Source of the DNA: Collinsella sp. AM17-1
Lineage (GTDB): Bacteria > Actinomycetota > Coriobacteriia > Coriobacteriales > Coriobacteriaceae
Direction: 5' to 3'
NCBI RefSeq assembly: GCF_003470665.1
Contig: NZ_QRJZ01000001.1
Location: 13,401 to 77,400, forward strand
DNA: 64,000 bases
The notes beneath the pieces are model-generated. The model saw only the letters and a program-made list of their open reading frames with translations, searched no databases and was not told the DNA's origin. Shown here piece by piece: positions 54,860-63,971 of this stretch (the first letter of the stretch is position 1; every line of letters starts with the position of its first letter). The position numbers were made by a program, and so were the translations under genes.

Positions 54860-56680
54860 GTGCGCAATCTCAAGATTTTGCTTTCCTATCTGGGGACATA
54901 CCGCCGCGATGCCATACTCGGCGTGCTCTTTGTGACGGCCGAGACGGCGCTCGAGCTGTTTATCCCGGTCATCATGGCAAATATCATCGATGTGGGCGTG
55001 CCCGCGGGGGACGTCAACTACATGCTGTTGCAGGGCACGTATATGTTGGTATGCGCCGCATGTTCGCTGGTACTTGGCTTGGGCTATGCACGCACGTCTG
55101 CTCGCGTCGCCTCGGGGCTGGGCGCTAACCTGCGCGAGGCCGAGTATCGCAAGATCCAGACGCTCGCCTTTGGCAATCTGGACAACTACGACGCCAGCTC
55201 GCTTGTCACTCGCATGACCACCGACATCACCGTGATTCAAAACGCCGTAGGTAACGGCTTCCGTCCCATGGTGCGCGGGCCGGTAAATCTGGTCATGGGC
55301 CTCGTCTACGCTTTTGCGCTCTCGCGCGAGCTCGCGGCGGTCTTTGCCGTCATTCTGCCGATGCTCGCCATCGTGCTCGGTATCATTACCGTGCGCGTGA
55401 GCCCGCTCTACCGCCAACTCCAGACCTCGATGGACCACCTCAACGGCGTGGTGCAAGAGGACCTTACCGCCGTGCGCGCCGTGAAGGCTTACGTGCGCGC
55501 CGAGCACGAGTGCGACAAGTTCGACACCGTCAATACCGAGCTCGTCGGCACGGCGACCAAGACCTTCGGCACCGCCGTGCTCAACCTGCCGGTGTTCCAG
55601 CTCTCGATGTACGTGGCTGCGCTCTCGATCCTGTGGATTGGCGGCCGCATGATCATCGAAGGTCGCTTGGGCGTGGGCTCGCTCACGGGCTTTATGAGCT
55701 ATGTGCTGCTGATTATGAACTCACTCATGATGATTTCCAACGTGTTTTTGCTGCTCACGCGCGCTCTTACGAGTGTGGGCCGTATCGCAGAGGTGCTCGA
55801 TGAAGAGCCCTTTATCGCCAATCCTGCGGGAGACCTCGCGACTGCGGCGCCAGCGGACGGCAGTATCGAGTTTCGCGACGTTTCTTTTAAATACCGCGCG
55901 GATGCAGCCGAGGATGTGCTCGAGCATATCGACCTTCGCATCGAGAGCGGCTCGACGGTGGGCATCCTCGGCGGCACGGGCTCGGGCAAGAGCTCGCTTG
56001 TGCAGCTGATTGCGCGCCTGTACGACGCCACTGAGGGCACCGTGCTTGTGGGCGGACACGACGTGCGCGACTACGACCTCGCGACCCTACGCGACGCCGT
56101 GGGCATTGTGCTGCAGAAGAATGTGCTGTTCACGGGCACCGTGCGCGAGAACCTGCAGTGGGGCGCGCCCGATGCCACCGACGAGGAGCTGCTGCGTGCC
56201 TGCCGTGCGGCGTGCGTGGACGAGTTCTTGGATCGCATCGGCGGCCTTGACGGCTATCTGGGTCAGGGCGGTGCCGGCGTTTCGGGCGGGCAGAAGCAGC
56301 GCCTGTGCATCGCGCGCACGTTGCTCAAACATCCGCGTTTGCTCATTTTTGACGATTCGACCAGCGCGGTCGATATGGCGACCGACGCCAAGATTCGTGA
56401 GCATATTGCTCAGATTCCCAATACGACGGTGATTGTCATCGCACAGCGCATTGCGAGCGTCATGGATGCCGACCGCATTATTGTGTTGGACGACGGCCGT
56501 GTCCACGGCGTGGGCACGCATGAGGAGCTGCTGGCGGGCGACAACATCTACCAGGAGATTTATGCCTCGCAGATGGAGTTTGCGGGGGATGCGGACGTCG
56601 CGGATGGCGTAAATGATCCGTCTCCCGCCGGCCCCAACGAATCAATTCAAGCCACGGAAGGGGGTGAGCGCCATGCCTAA
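54860..56680 (+). CDS. ABC exporter half-transporter with degenerate nucleotide site (TM287-like)
   Basis: This 606-aa protein fuses a six-helix membrane domain (about 1-320) and an ATPase domain (about 340-580). Walker A (GGTGSGKSS) and signature (VSGGQKQR) are intact, but Walker B ends LLIFDDSTSAVD, with Asp instead of Glu, and the switch His is Gln (VIVIAQRIAS). This is the degenerate-site partner typical of heterodimeric exporters such as TM287/288 and LmrCD. The GTG at 54860 has GGGGGATGA upstream. It overlaps the next gene by 8 bp. Confidence 0.93.
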   Translation: MRNLKILLSYLGTYRRDAILGVLFVTAETALELFIPVIMANIIDVGVPAGDVNYMLLQGTYMLVCAACSLVLGLGYARTSARVASGLGANLREAEYRKIQTLAFGNLDNYDASSLVTRMTTDITVIQNAVGNGFRPMVRGPVNLVMGLVYAFALSRELAAVFAVILPMLAIVLGIITVRVSPLYRQLQTSMDHLNGVVQEDLTAVRAVKAYVRAEHECDKFDTVNTELVGTATKTFGTAVLNLPVFQLSMYVAALSILWIGGRMIIEGRLGVGSLTGFMSYVLLIMNSLMMISNVFLLLTRALTSVGRIAEVLDEEPFIANPAGDLATAAPADGSIEFRDVSFKYRADAAEDVLEHIDLRIESGSTVGILGGTGSGKSSLVQLIARLYDATEGTVLVGGHDVRDYDLATLRDAVGIVLQKNVLFTGTVRENLQWGAPDATDEELLRACRAACVDEFLDRIGGLDGYLGQGGAGVSGGQKQRLCIARTLLKHPRLLIFDDSTSAVDMATDAKIREHIAQIPNTTVIVIAQRIASVMDADRIIVLDDGRVHGVGTHEELLAGDNIYQEIYASQMEFAGDADVADGVNDPSPAGPNESIQATEGGERHA

Positions 56681-58571
56681 GACATCCGCTCAGGCCCGTC
56701 CCGCCAATCTGGCGCAGACGCTCCGCCGCTTGCTCTCCTACATGGGACACGCCAAGTTCTCGCTGCTCGCAGTGGGTGTGCTTGCCTCTGTTGCGGCCAT
56801 CGCAAGCCTTGCCGGTACCTACATGGTGCGCCCCATCGTCAACGGTTTGGCAACGGGCGGCGAGGAACTGCTCGCTAAGCAGGTTATCTTTACCGCTGCC
56901 ATCTACGCCGCGGGCGTGCTCTCGGCCCTGGGCTACTCACAAATCATGGTGCGCGCGGCCCAACGCGTGGTGTCCGATATTCGCCGCGACCTGTTCGCGC
57001 ACATCCAGACGCTGCCGCTCAGCTATTTTGACGGCACACGCTCGGGCGACATCATGAGCTTTTTCACCAACGACGTCGACACCGTCTCCGAGGCGCTCAA
57101 CAACAGCTTTGCCAACGTGATTCAGGCCGCCATTCAGGTTGTGGGCACCACGGCCATGCTCATCATCCTTAACTGGCAGCTCACGATTATCACGCTCGTG
57201 TGCGATGCGGCCATTGTGCTGTATGCGCGCTACTCGGGCGCGCGCTCTAAGCGCTTCTTTGCCGCCCAGCAGGCATCGCTTGGCGACTTGGACGGATATA
57301 TCGAAGAGATGGTCTCGGGCCAAAAGGTCATCAAGGTCTTTAACCGCGAACGGGCCAACGTGGCTGGTTTTGACGTGCGCAACCAAGAACTGCGCCGCAC
57401 CGGTGGCGCCGCGCAAGCCTACGCCAACTCGATGGTGCCCATGACCGTGGTGATCGGCTATGCCAACTACGCCATCGTCGCCGTGGCGGGCGGCATGCTC
57501 TGCATCAAGGGGCTCGCCGACGTGGGCGCGCTTGCAAGTTACCTGGTCTTTGTGCGTCAGGCCGCCATGCCCATCAACCAGTTCACGCAGCTGGGCAACT
57601 TTTTGCTCAACGCGCTGGCCGGTGCCGAGCGCCTATTTGCCGCCATGGACCTTAAGCCCGAGGTAGACGAGGGCTGCGTGGAGCTGGTGCAGACGGGCGA
57701 CGCCGCGTGGGCGTGGAAGATTCCCGAGGGCCAGGGCGTGGGCGCGTACGGGCACTTGCATGATGTGGCTGCCGTTGATGAGTCGGGCCGTGCGGTGGCT
57801 GCCGACGGTACCGAGCTCACGTGCGGCTTGGTCCCGCTTGCCGGCGACGTGCGCTTCCATGCCGTGGACTTTTCCTACGTGCCGGGCACCCGTGTGCTCA
57901 CGGACCTCAACCTGTTTGCCAAGCCGGGGCAAAAGATCGCGTTTGTGGGCTCGACGGGCGCCGGAAAGACGACCATCACCAACCTCATCAACCGCTTCTA
58001 CGAGGTCGATGACGGCGAGATCACGTACGACGGCATCGACGTCAAGCACATTGCCAAGGCCAGCCTGCGCGGGTCGCTCGGCATTGTGCTGCAGGACACG
58101 CACCTGTTTAGCGGCACCATTGCGCAGAACATCCGCTTTGGCAAGCTCGACGCGACCGACGAGGAAGTGCGCGCCGCCGCCGAGGCTGCCTGCGCGGATT
58201 CGTTTATCCGCCGCCTGCCTAGAGGGTACGATACGCCGGTCACGGCCGACGGCGCCAACCTGTCACAGGGCCAGCGCCAACTGCTCGCCATCGCGCGCGT
58301 GGCCGTTGCCGACCCGCCGGTGCTCATCTTGGATGAGGCCACGAGCTCCATCGACACGCGCACCGAAAAGCTCATCGAGCGCGGTATGGACCGCATCATG
58401 CGCGGCCGCACCACGTTTATGATCGCGCACCGCCTGTCCACCGTCCGCGACGCCGACGCCATCATGGTCCTCGAACACGGCCGCATCATCGAGCGCGGCA
58501 CCCACGAAGAGCTGCTCGCCCAGCACGGCGAGTACTGGCAGCTGGCGCATGGCTTAAAAGAGTTGGATTAA
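56673..58571 (+). CDS. ABC exporter half-transporter with consensus nucleotide site (TM288-like)
   Basis: This 632-aa partner has a six-helix domain and an ATPase domain with canonical Walker A (GSTGAGKTT), signature (LSQGQRQ), Walker B (VLILDEATSSIDTRTE) and switch His (FMIAHRLST). An Ala/Gly/Val-rich insertion of about 50 residues (about 350-400, WKIPEGQGVGAYGHLHDVAAV) sits between the membrane and ATPase domains and is not seen in the partner. The ATG at 56673 overlaps the end of the first gene. Together they form one exporter; substrate unknown. Confidence 0.93.
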   Translation: MPKTSAQARPANLAQTLRRLLSYMGHAKFSLLAVGVLASVAAIASLAGTYMVRPIVNGLATGGEELLAKQVIFTAAIYAAGVLSALGYSQIMVRAAQRVVSDIRRDLFAHIQTLPLSYFDGTRSGDIMSFFTNDVDTVSEALNNSFANVIQAAIQVVGTTAMLIILNWQLTIITLVCDAAIVLYARYSGARSKRFFAAQQASLGDLDGYIEEMVSGQKVIKVFNRERANVAGFDVRNQELRRTGGAAQAYANSMVPMTVVIGYANYAIVAVAGGMLCIKGLADVGALASYLVFVRQAAMPINQFTQLGNFLLNALAGAERLFAAMDLKPEVDEGCVELVQTGDAAWAWKIPEGQGVGAYGHLHDVAAVDESGRAVAADGTELTCGLVPLAGDVRFHAVDFSYVPGTRVLTDLNLFAKPGQKIAFVGSTGAGKTTITNLINRFYEVDDGEITYDGIDVKHIAKASLRGSLGIVLQDTHLFSGTIAQNIRFGKLDATDEEVRAAAEAACADSFIRRLPRGYDTPVTADGANLSQGQRQLLAIARVAVADPPVLILDEATSSIDTRTEKLIERGMDRIMRGRTTFMIAHRLSTVRDADAIMVLEHGRIIERGTHEELLAQHGEYWQLAHGLKELD

Positions 58572-58620
58572 CCCGTTCGAGCACGATGCTTTGACCCCTC
58601 CGTGCTCCTCACCTCGCCTC

Positions 58621-58685
58621 AAACCATCACAACATTCGACGTTTTTTGCCAAAATCGGAAAAAGCATCGAATGTTGTGATGGTTT
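58621..58685. repeat. AACCATCACAACATTCGA palindromic repeat, copy 1
   Basis: Perfect 19-bp arms (58621-58639 and 58667-58685) enclose an inner stem (TTTTTTGCC with GGAAAAA). The same unit recurs at 59863-59927 and begins again at 63972. It also could terminate the ABC operon. Confidence 0.85.
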
Positions 58686-58786
58686 TTCTACCACTCGATC
58701 GAGTGGAATCGCTTTCTTGCGCGCGAAGGTGTGCGGACCCGTGGGCAGGGGAATAAGGTTGGTTATCCGACTCCATTGGAGGGCTC

Positions 58787-59824
58787 ATGGACCTGCCGAT
58801 CGTCCTGTCCCATAAGACTGCCTGGCTGTACCACAACGTGGCGCGCCCGTCCGAGCCGCTCTCGCGAGCAAGTAGCCTATACGATGAGGATTCGTTTGCC
58901 AGCGAGGCGGAGCCAGCCGAAGCGCTGCCCAAACTGGGACTAGATGCCAAGGGGCTGAGAATTTCTGCGGCGGTTGAGATTGTCACCGATTATCTGGTCT
59001 CACTTGGTGTTCCACGCGAGGAGCTCGACCGCATTGACACGCTGGTTAGCTTCGATTTTGAGCGCTCTCGGCCGGCGGGCCTTCGACGCCACGTGTTTGG
59101 AGCGCCTATACCTTCGGATCATCTTATCGAGGTGGCAGAAGGTCTCTTGGTGGTTGATGAGGCCATGTGCTTTGTCCAAGCGGGTTCGTGGATGAGCGAG
59201 TCCGAGCAGCTGGAATATGGCTACGAAATCTGTGCCCGGTACCATTTGAATCATCTGTCGACAGGCGATTATATCGAGATGGGGCAGAGGTATACCGTTG
59301 CCGACTTGATTGCCTATTGCAATGAGAACCGATCCCGTCAGGGGGCTATACGCGCGGCCGCCGTGCTCAAACGCGTGCACGATGGCGCGCGGTCGCCCAT
59401 GGAGACGGCTACCGCAATCATGGTCGTAGCAAAACGTTCCCAGGGCGGGCTGGGATACGACAAGATCGAGCTCAACCATAGGGTCGATGTTCCCAACGAG
59501 TTCAAGTATCTCGCAAAGGCCGGGTATTTCGAGATCGACGTATATGCGCCTGCGAGTGGTACGGGGATTGAATACAACGGCTCGGACCATCTTGATAAAC
59601 AGCGCAGCGCGTCGGATGCGGAGCGTATGACCGTGCTGAGCACGCTGGGCTTTAGGATGATCGTCCTCACCGGGACTCAGTTTGCCCACCAGCTGCAATT
59701 GCACCGGGCGATGAACGCCATCGCGCTCGCTATGGGCCTTAAGTGCGACCGAAGCGAAGCGTTCCAGAAACGTCAGAATGACCTGCGGGAATTCGTGATT
59801 CGGCACTGGGACGGCGGCCTTTAG
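58787..59824 (+). CDS. Hypothetical protein with a nuclease-like (DUF559/Vsr-type) C-terminal region
   Basis: I do not recognise this 345-aa protein by family name. Residues 195-340 resemble the PD-(D/E)xK-type region of actinobacterial AbiEi/DUF559-like proteins: SPMETATAIMVV, FEIDVYAP, TGIEYNGSDH, and TVLSTLGFRMIVLTGTQF, with plausible catalytic Glu, Asp and Glu. The N-terminal part (VLSHKTAWLYHNVARP, then FDFERSRPAGLRRHVFG) matches the start of such proteins. A short hydrophobic content and no signal peptide suggest a cytoplasmic role. The ATG has GGAGG just upstream. Two copies of one palindromic repeat flank it. Confidence 0.6.
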   Translation: MDLPIVLSHKTAWLYHNVARPSEPLSRASSLYDEDSFASEAEPAEALPKLGLDAKGLRISAAVEIVTDYLVSLGVPREELDRIDTLVSFDFERSRPAGLRRHVFGAPIPSDHLIEVAEGLLVVDEAMCFVQAGSWMSESEQLEYGYEICARYHLNHLSTGDYIEMGQRYTVADLIAYCNENRSRQGAIRAAAVLKRVHDGARSPMETATAIMVVAKRSQGGLGYDKIELNHRVDVPNEFKYLAKAGYFEIDVYAPASGTGIEYNGSDHLDKQRSASDAERMTVLSTLGFRMIVLTGTQFAHQLQLHRAMNAIALAMGLKCDRSEAFQKRQNDLREFVIRHWDGGL

Positions 59825-59862
59825 GGGCGTTTTGGCCCTTCTGCGGGGTGTTGTGGACAGGC

Positions 59863-59927
59863 AAACCATCACAACATTCGACGTTTTTCGCCAAAAACGG
59901 GAAAAGCATCGAATGTTGCGATGGTTT
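59863..59927. repeat. AACCATCACAACATTCGA palindromic repeat, copy 2
   Basis: Arms 59863-59881 and 59909-59927 are complementary with one wobble and match copy 1 in sequence and orientation. With copy 1 it brackets the hypothetical gene. Confidence 0.85.
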
Positions 59928-60059
59928 GTATGCTGAGGATGGGCTTGGGAAGTCCGTCTTGCTCGAAGCGACCTGTCCTGTCGTACGGGTGTCGGCATGA
60001 TTCTCCCGTGGGGTATTATGTTTTCCGAAGAATAAAACGCCGCGTGAGGGGAGGGCTGC

Positions 60060-61115
60060 GTGGACGGGCGCGTGCAACATGACGGCTTTGGCCGCGATAT
60101 CAACTACCTGCGCATTGCCGTTACCGACAAGTGCAATTTCCGATGCATCTATTGCATGCCGGCCGATGGCGTGGCGCCCCGCGAACACGACGAGCTGCTC
60201 AGCGCCGAGGAAATCGCCCGCTTTGTGCGCCTGGTGGCGGGAGAGGGCATTCGCCGCGTGCGCCTGACGGGCGGCGAGCCGCTGGTCAGCCGCCGTATCA
60301 TCCCGCTCATTCGCGACATCCGCGCGATTCCGCAGATCGAGGACATCTCGCTTACCACCAACGGTGCCCTGCTGCCCAAGCTGGCGCCGCAGCTCAAAGA
60401 CGCCGGGCTTGATCGCGTCAACATTTCACTCGATACGCTCGACCCCGTGATGTTTGGAAAGATCACGCGCCTGGGTCGGCTCGAGCAGACCATGGCTGGC
60501 ATCGACGCGGCGCTGGCTTGGGGCTTTGAGCCCGTTAAGGTCAACTGCGTTGTAGTGCGCCGGCTCAACCAGGATGTGGCGGCCCTTGCGCGGCTGACCG
60601 TCGACCGCCCCATCCACCTGCGCTTTATCGAATACATGCCCATCGGCGACGAACACACGAGCTCGCATTGCGCTGTGGACCCGCATGCGCCCGCGCTCAA
60701 TCCGGCGCTGTGGGATGCGAGCGATACCGTGCCGAGCGACGAGCTGCGGGCGCGCATCAATGCTGGGGCCGCCGCGGTGGGTCTGGGCGAGCTCGAGCCG
60801 CTCGACATCAACGACGCTCCTGCCGGCGCGGGCCCTGCGCGCTATTGGCACTTTCCGGGCGCGGCGGGAACGGTCGGCTTTATTAGCGCCATGTCCAATC
60901 ATTTTTGCGCGAATTGCAACCGTCTGCGTCTGACGGCCGATGGCAACGTGCGTCCGTGCCTGTTCAGCGATGCCGAGTATTCGGTGCGCGACGCCCTGCG
61001 CCGTGGTGATGATATGCAGGTACTTTCGATTTGGCGCGATGCCGTGGCCCACAAACCGCAGGAACACGCGATAATTGAGGGCACGCAACGATTTATGTCC
61101 CAAATCGGAGGATGA
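60060..61115 (+). CDS. moaA: GTP 3',8-cyclase MoaA
   Basis: MoaA, a radical SAM enzyme, carries out the first step of molybdenum cofactor synthesis. The 351-aa protein has the SAM cluster motif CNFRCIYC, LTGGEPL, and the C-terminal cluster motif CANCNRLRLTADGNVRPCLF, and ends with the conserved GG. The start is GTG at 60060 with GGGGAGGG upstream. It lies 4 bp before the moaC-mobB fusion. Confidence 0.95.
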   Translation: MDGRVQHDGFGRDINYLRIAVTDKCNFRCIYCMPADGVAPREHDELLSAEEIARFVRLVAGEGIRRVRLTGGEPLVSRRIIPLIRDIRAIPQIEDISLTTNGALLPKLAPQLKDAGLDRVNISLDTLDPVMFGKITRLGRLEQTMAGIDAALAWGFEPVKVNCVVVRRLNQDVAALARLTVDRPIHLRFIEYMPIGDEHTSSHCAVDPHAPALNPALWDASDTVPSDELRARINAGAAAVGLGELEPLDINDAPAGAGPARYWHFPGAAGTVGFISAMSNHFCANCNRLRLTADGNVRPCLFSDAEYSVRDALRRGDDMQVLSIWRDAVAHKPQEHAIIEGTQRFMSQIGG

Positions 61116-61119
61116 TCAT

Positions 61120-62424
61120 ATGGCCAAGAGCAGGTACGCCGATGCCACCAAGGCCGCTCGCAGGGTCGCGATGTCTGCCCACAAAGTCACGGCTGCGGCG
61201 AATGCTGGCAACGCCGACGCGTCCGCGCGGCCGACTGCCAGTGCTGCCACTGAGCCCGTCCGTGACGCCCGTCGCGACGAGCTGACGCACGTGGACGCCA
61301 AGGGCGAGGTTCGCATGGTCGACGTGTCCGACAAGGCCGAGACCCATCGCATTGCCATCGCCGAGGGCACCATCCTCATGCATCCCGAGACGCAGGCCAT
61401 GGTGCTGCAGGACCGCGCCAAAAAGGGCGACGTGCTTGCCTGCGCGCGCGTGGCGGGCATCATGGCCATCAAACGCACGAGCGACATCATCCCCATGTGC
61501 CATCCGCTGCTCATTACCAAGAGCAAGTGCGACATTGCGCCCATCGCTCCGGCGGGGACGCCGGCCGAGGACGTGCCCGAGGGCTGGGCGCCGGCTCGCG
61601 CGGACGGGCAGGTCGGCTTTCACGTACTGGTTACGGCGGGCGTGACGGGCAAGACGGGTATCGAGATGGAGGCTCTGACCGGCGCGAGTGCCGCGTGCCT
61701 AACGATCTACGACATGTGCAAGGCGGTCGATCGCGGCATGGAGATCGTCGACGTTCGCCTGCTGCACAAGGAAGGCGGCCGCTCGGGCGTGTGGGATCGT
61801 GCAGAGCGTCAGGCGGCTGCTGTTGAGGCCGCCGGCGCCGACGGCAACGCGCCCGCAAGCGCACCCGTCGCCGTCGCGCCCGCAGCTCCGGCCCCGGCCG
61901 TCCCCGCGATCGCGTTTATCGGCTACCAAAACTCGGGCAAGACCACGCTCGTCGAGAAGGTTATCGCCGAGCTCACCCGCCGCGGCCTGCGCGTGGGTTC
62001 GCTCAAGCATCACGGGCATCACGGCTTTGATATCGACGTGCCCGCTAAGGACACCTGGCGCCATCACCAGGCCGGATCCAAGCACGTGGGCCTCATCTGC
62101 GCCACGCGCTGGGCGGAGTACGCCGACACGCGCGAGGAGGACGAGATGCCCGCGCGCGAGCTGCTGTCGCGCTACGACGATGTCGACGTGGTGATCATCG
62201 AGGGCTACAAGACCGAGGGCTTCGACAACATCGTGGTCGCGCGCTCCGGCGTCGATCGCCTGCGCGGCAAGAGCTCGCTCGACCTAGTCGACGGCCGCAC
62301 GCTGGCGCTCGCCTGCAACGAGGCCCTGGCGCGTCAGGCCTTCGACGCCGGCTTTGCGACCCGAGCCATCAACATCAACGACGCCCGAGCCATCTGCGAC
62401 CTCATCCAAGACCACCTGGCCTAA
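61120..62424 (+). CDS. Fused MoaC (cyclic pyranopterin monophosphate synthase) and MobB
   Basis: This 434-aa protein joins two molybdenum-cofactor functions. After an Ala-rich N-terminus (1-65), MoaC spans about 70-240 with KRTSDIIPMCHPLL and EALTGASAACLTIYDMCKA. An Ala/Pro linker leads to MobB (about 265-434) with the P-loop IGYQNSGKTTLVEKV and KHHGHHGFDIDVPAKDTWRHHQAG. MoaC makes precursor Z; MobB binds GTP and assists MobA. GGAGG before the ATG overlaps the moaA end. MoaB, MoaD, MoaE and MobA are not in the window. Confidence 0.93.
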   Translation: MAKSRYADATKAARRVAMSAHKVTAAANAGNADASARPTASAATEPVRDARRDELTHVDAKGEVRMVDVSDKAETHRIAIAEGTILMHPETQAMVLQDRAKKGDVLACARVAGIMAIKRTSDIIPMCHPLLITKSKCDIAPIAPAGTPAEDVPEGWAPARADGQVGFHVLVTAGVTGKTGIEMEALTGASAACLTIYDMCKAVDRGMEIVDVRLLHKEGGRSGVWDRAERQAAAVEAAGADGNAPASAPVAVAPAAPAPAVPAIAFIGYQNSGKTTLVEKVIAELTRRGLRVGSLKHHGHHGFDIDVPAKDTWRHHQAGSKHVGLICATRWAEYADTREEDEMPARELLSRYDDVDVVIIEGYKTEGFDNIVVARSGVDRLRGKSSLDLVDGRTLALACNEALARQAFDAGFATRAININDARAICDLIQDHLA

Positions 62425-62425
62425 A

Positions 62426-62520
62426 ACCTGCCAAAAAGGGACAGGTTTATTTTGGCAGGTTTTATCTGGGCAAACGTCATTTCCACCACAAAGGGGCCAG
62501 GCTCCTTTGTGGTGGTTTTT
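62426..62520. repeat. Two dispersed repeat units after moaC-mobB
   Basis: 62427-62470 is the second copy of the CCTGCCAAAAAGG family (copy 1 inverted at 18167-18211). 62481-62518 repeats the CCACCACAAAGG hairpin seen at 48148-48184, with CCACCACAAAGG and CCTTTGTGGTGG arms and a final T run, and likely terminates the operon. Confidence 0.75.
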
Positions 62521-62523
62521 GCT

Positions 62524-62560
62524 TTGGTAGATGTGTGAGACATGCCTTACAATCTACCAA
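62524..62560. promoter_or_regulatory. Palindrome upstream of the MFS transporter
   Basis: TTGGTAGAT (62524-62532) and ATCTACCAA (62552-62560) bracket a -10-like TACAAT (62548-62553). It is a plausible operator for the MFS gene 130 bp downstream; no regulator gene is adjacent. 62561-62689 shows nothing else apart from the AAGGAG ribosome site. Confidence 0.45.
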
Positions 62561-62689
62561 GTAGTTCATGACGGGCGGAAAACGGAGAGAAGGGGCTCGA
62601 TGCGTCCTTAATGTTTCATGCGGATTGGTTGATTCGATAGACGGTGGCGAATGCCTGCCGTCCGCATTCGTACGAAATAAGGAGTCTCC

Positions 62690-63970
62690 ATGCTCGCCCC
62701 TCTTTTCTCAAAGCCTCAATCATCGCTGTCCATGCAGGCCAAGCGGCTGGTGGCGATGCGCTTCCTCATCTACACCGGTTTTCAGACCAGTTATTTTATC
62801 GGCGTCATCGGAACGCTCACCTATGCGGACGATGCCTCGGTCGTCGCGACATCGCTGGCCGTCCTGTTCATGAACGTCTTTGTGATCCTGGGATCCTTTG
62901 CGGGCGGCGCGGCGCTCGACGCCTGGGGTCCGCGCCGTCATTTCTTGCTGAGCATCGTCGGCACGCTTGTAACCGGCACGGCAATCATTGCCTTTGGTGA
63001 TGCGACCGGCATTGTCCTGCTCGGCGCGGTGCTCCTAGGCTTTACGATGGGATTTGCCCAACCCATCGCCACATCTTATCCGGCCTACCTCACCGACGAA
63101 CCCGCCGAACTCAAAGACATCAATTCCGCCATCGCCATGTTCTCAAACGTGAGCATTATCGTTGGACCCACGCTGGGCGGCTTTGTCGCGGCGGCTGCAT
63201 CGTCGCGCGCGGTGTTCGTGCTCATGATGCTCTTTACCGTGTTGGCGTTCGTCGTCAGTTGGGGCTTTAGGCCGCAGGCCAGCCATGTTGCCGGACATGT
63301 GGATGCCGATTCGGCAGAGGAAGGGGAGCGTGCGGGACAAAGCTCCAACCCCAGCACGTCCGCCCGCGCCACCTTCGCAGCCAGCATCAAGACGGTCTTT
63401 ACCAACAGCGTTCTTGCCCTGCTGTTTTGTATCATTTTTCTTTCGAACTTTGGCTACGGGGCCTTCGATCCGCTCGAGTCGTTTTTCTATCGCGATGTCC
63501 TGCACGTCGGCGTTGAGTGGATGGGCTGGCTTTCGTCGGCCTGCGGTGTGGGCGCGGTGCTGGGCGCCGTGGTTGCGCTTCGGATGCCGCCGCACCTGGT
63601 CAACCTTAAAACACTGCTCGTGGCGCTTATGTCCGTGGGCCTGGGAAGCCTGCTCTATGTGGGGACGCCGTACGTGGGCGTGGCCCTCGTCGGCCAGATC
63701 GCCCTGGGCATAGCCTGGGGTGTCGTCAACCCGCTCCACAACACCATTGTGCAGACGACGGCACCACTCGAGCAGCTCGGCCGCGTTAACTCGGTCATGG
63801 GCTTTGGCAATATGTTCGCCGGCGTGGCCCCGCTGGCGATTGCCCCGTGGCTGGCGGCGACGTTTGGCGTGCAGCAGACGCTCGTAGGGGCGGGCGTGGT
63901 TGTGACGGCGGTTCCCGCGGCGTTGCTGCTGTTTGGCCGCCGGCATTTTGATCGTGTCGCAAGGCAGTAA
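62690..63970 (+). CDS. MFS transporter
   Basis: This 426-aa protein has twelve hydrophobic segments with the MFS loop 2-3 pattern (GGAALDAWGPRRHFL), a central charged loop (about 205-230, DADSAEEGERAGQSSNPSTSA) and a Gly-rich helix 5 (FSNVSIIVGPTLGGFVAAAA). It resembles drug or metabolite exporters. AAGGAGTCTCC precedes the ATG. Substrate unknown. Confidence 0.85.
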   Translation: MLAPLFSKPQSSLSMQAKRLVAMRFLIYTGFQTSYFIGVIGTLTYADDASVVATSLAVLFMNVFVILGSFAGGAALDAWGPRRHFLLSIVGTLVTGTAIIAFGDATGIVLLGAVLLGFTMGFAQPIATSYPAYLTDEPAELKDINSAIAMFSNVSIIVGPTLGGFVAAAASSRAVFVLMMLFTVLAFVVSWGFRPQASHVAGHVDADSAEEGERAGQSSNPSTSARATFAASIKTVFTNSVLALLFCIIFLSNFGYGAFDPLESFFYRDVLHVGVEWMGWLSSACGVGAVLGAVVALRMPPHLVNLKTLLVALMSVGLGSLLYVGTPYVGVALVGQIALGIAWGVVNPLHNTIVQTTAPLEQLGRVNSVMGFGNMFAGVAPLAIAPWLAATFGVQQTLVGAGVVVTAVPAALLLFGRRHFDRVARQ

Positions 63971-63971
63971 A

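Noticed and set aside
59928-60059. Molybdenum cofactor riboswitch before moaA
   Set aside because: I could not match the conserved stems or GGCC-type tetraloop regions; only a promoter-like TATTAT is seen.
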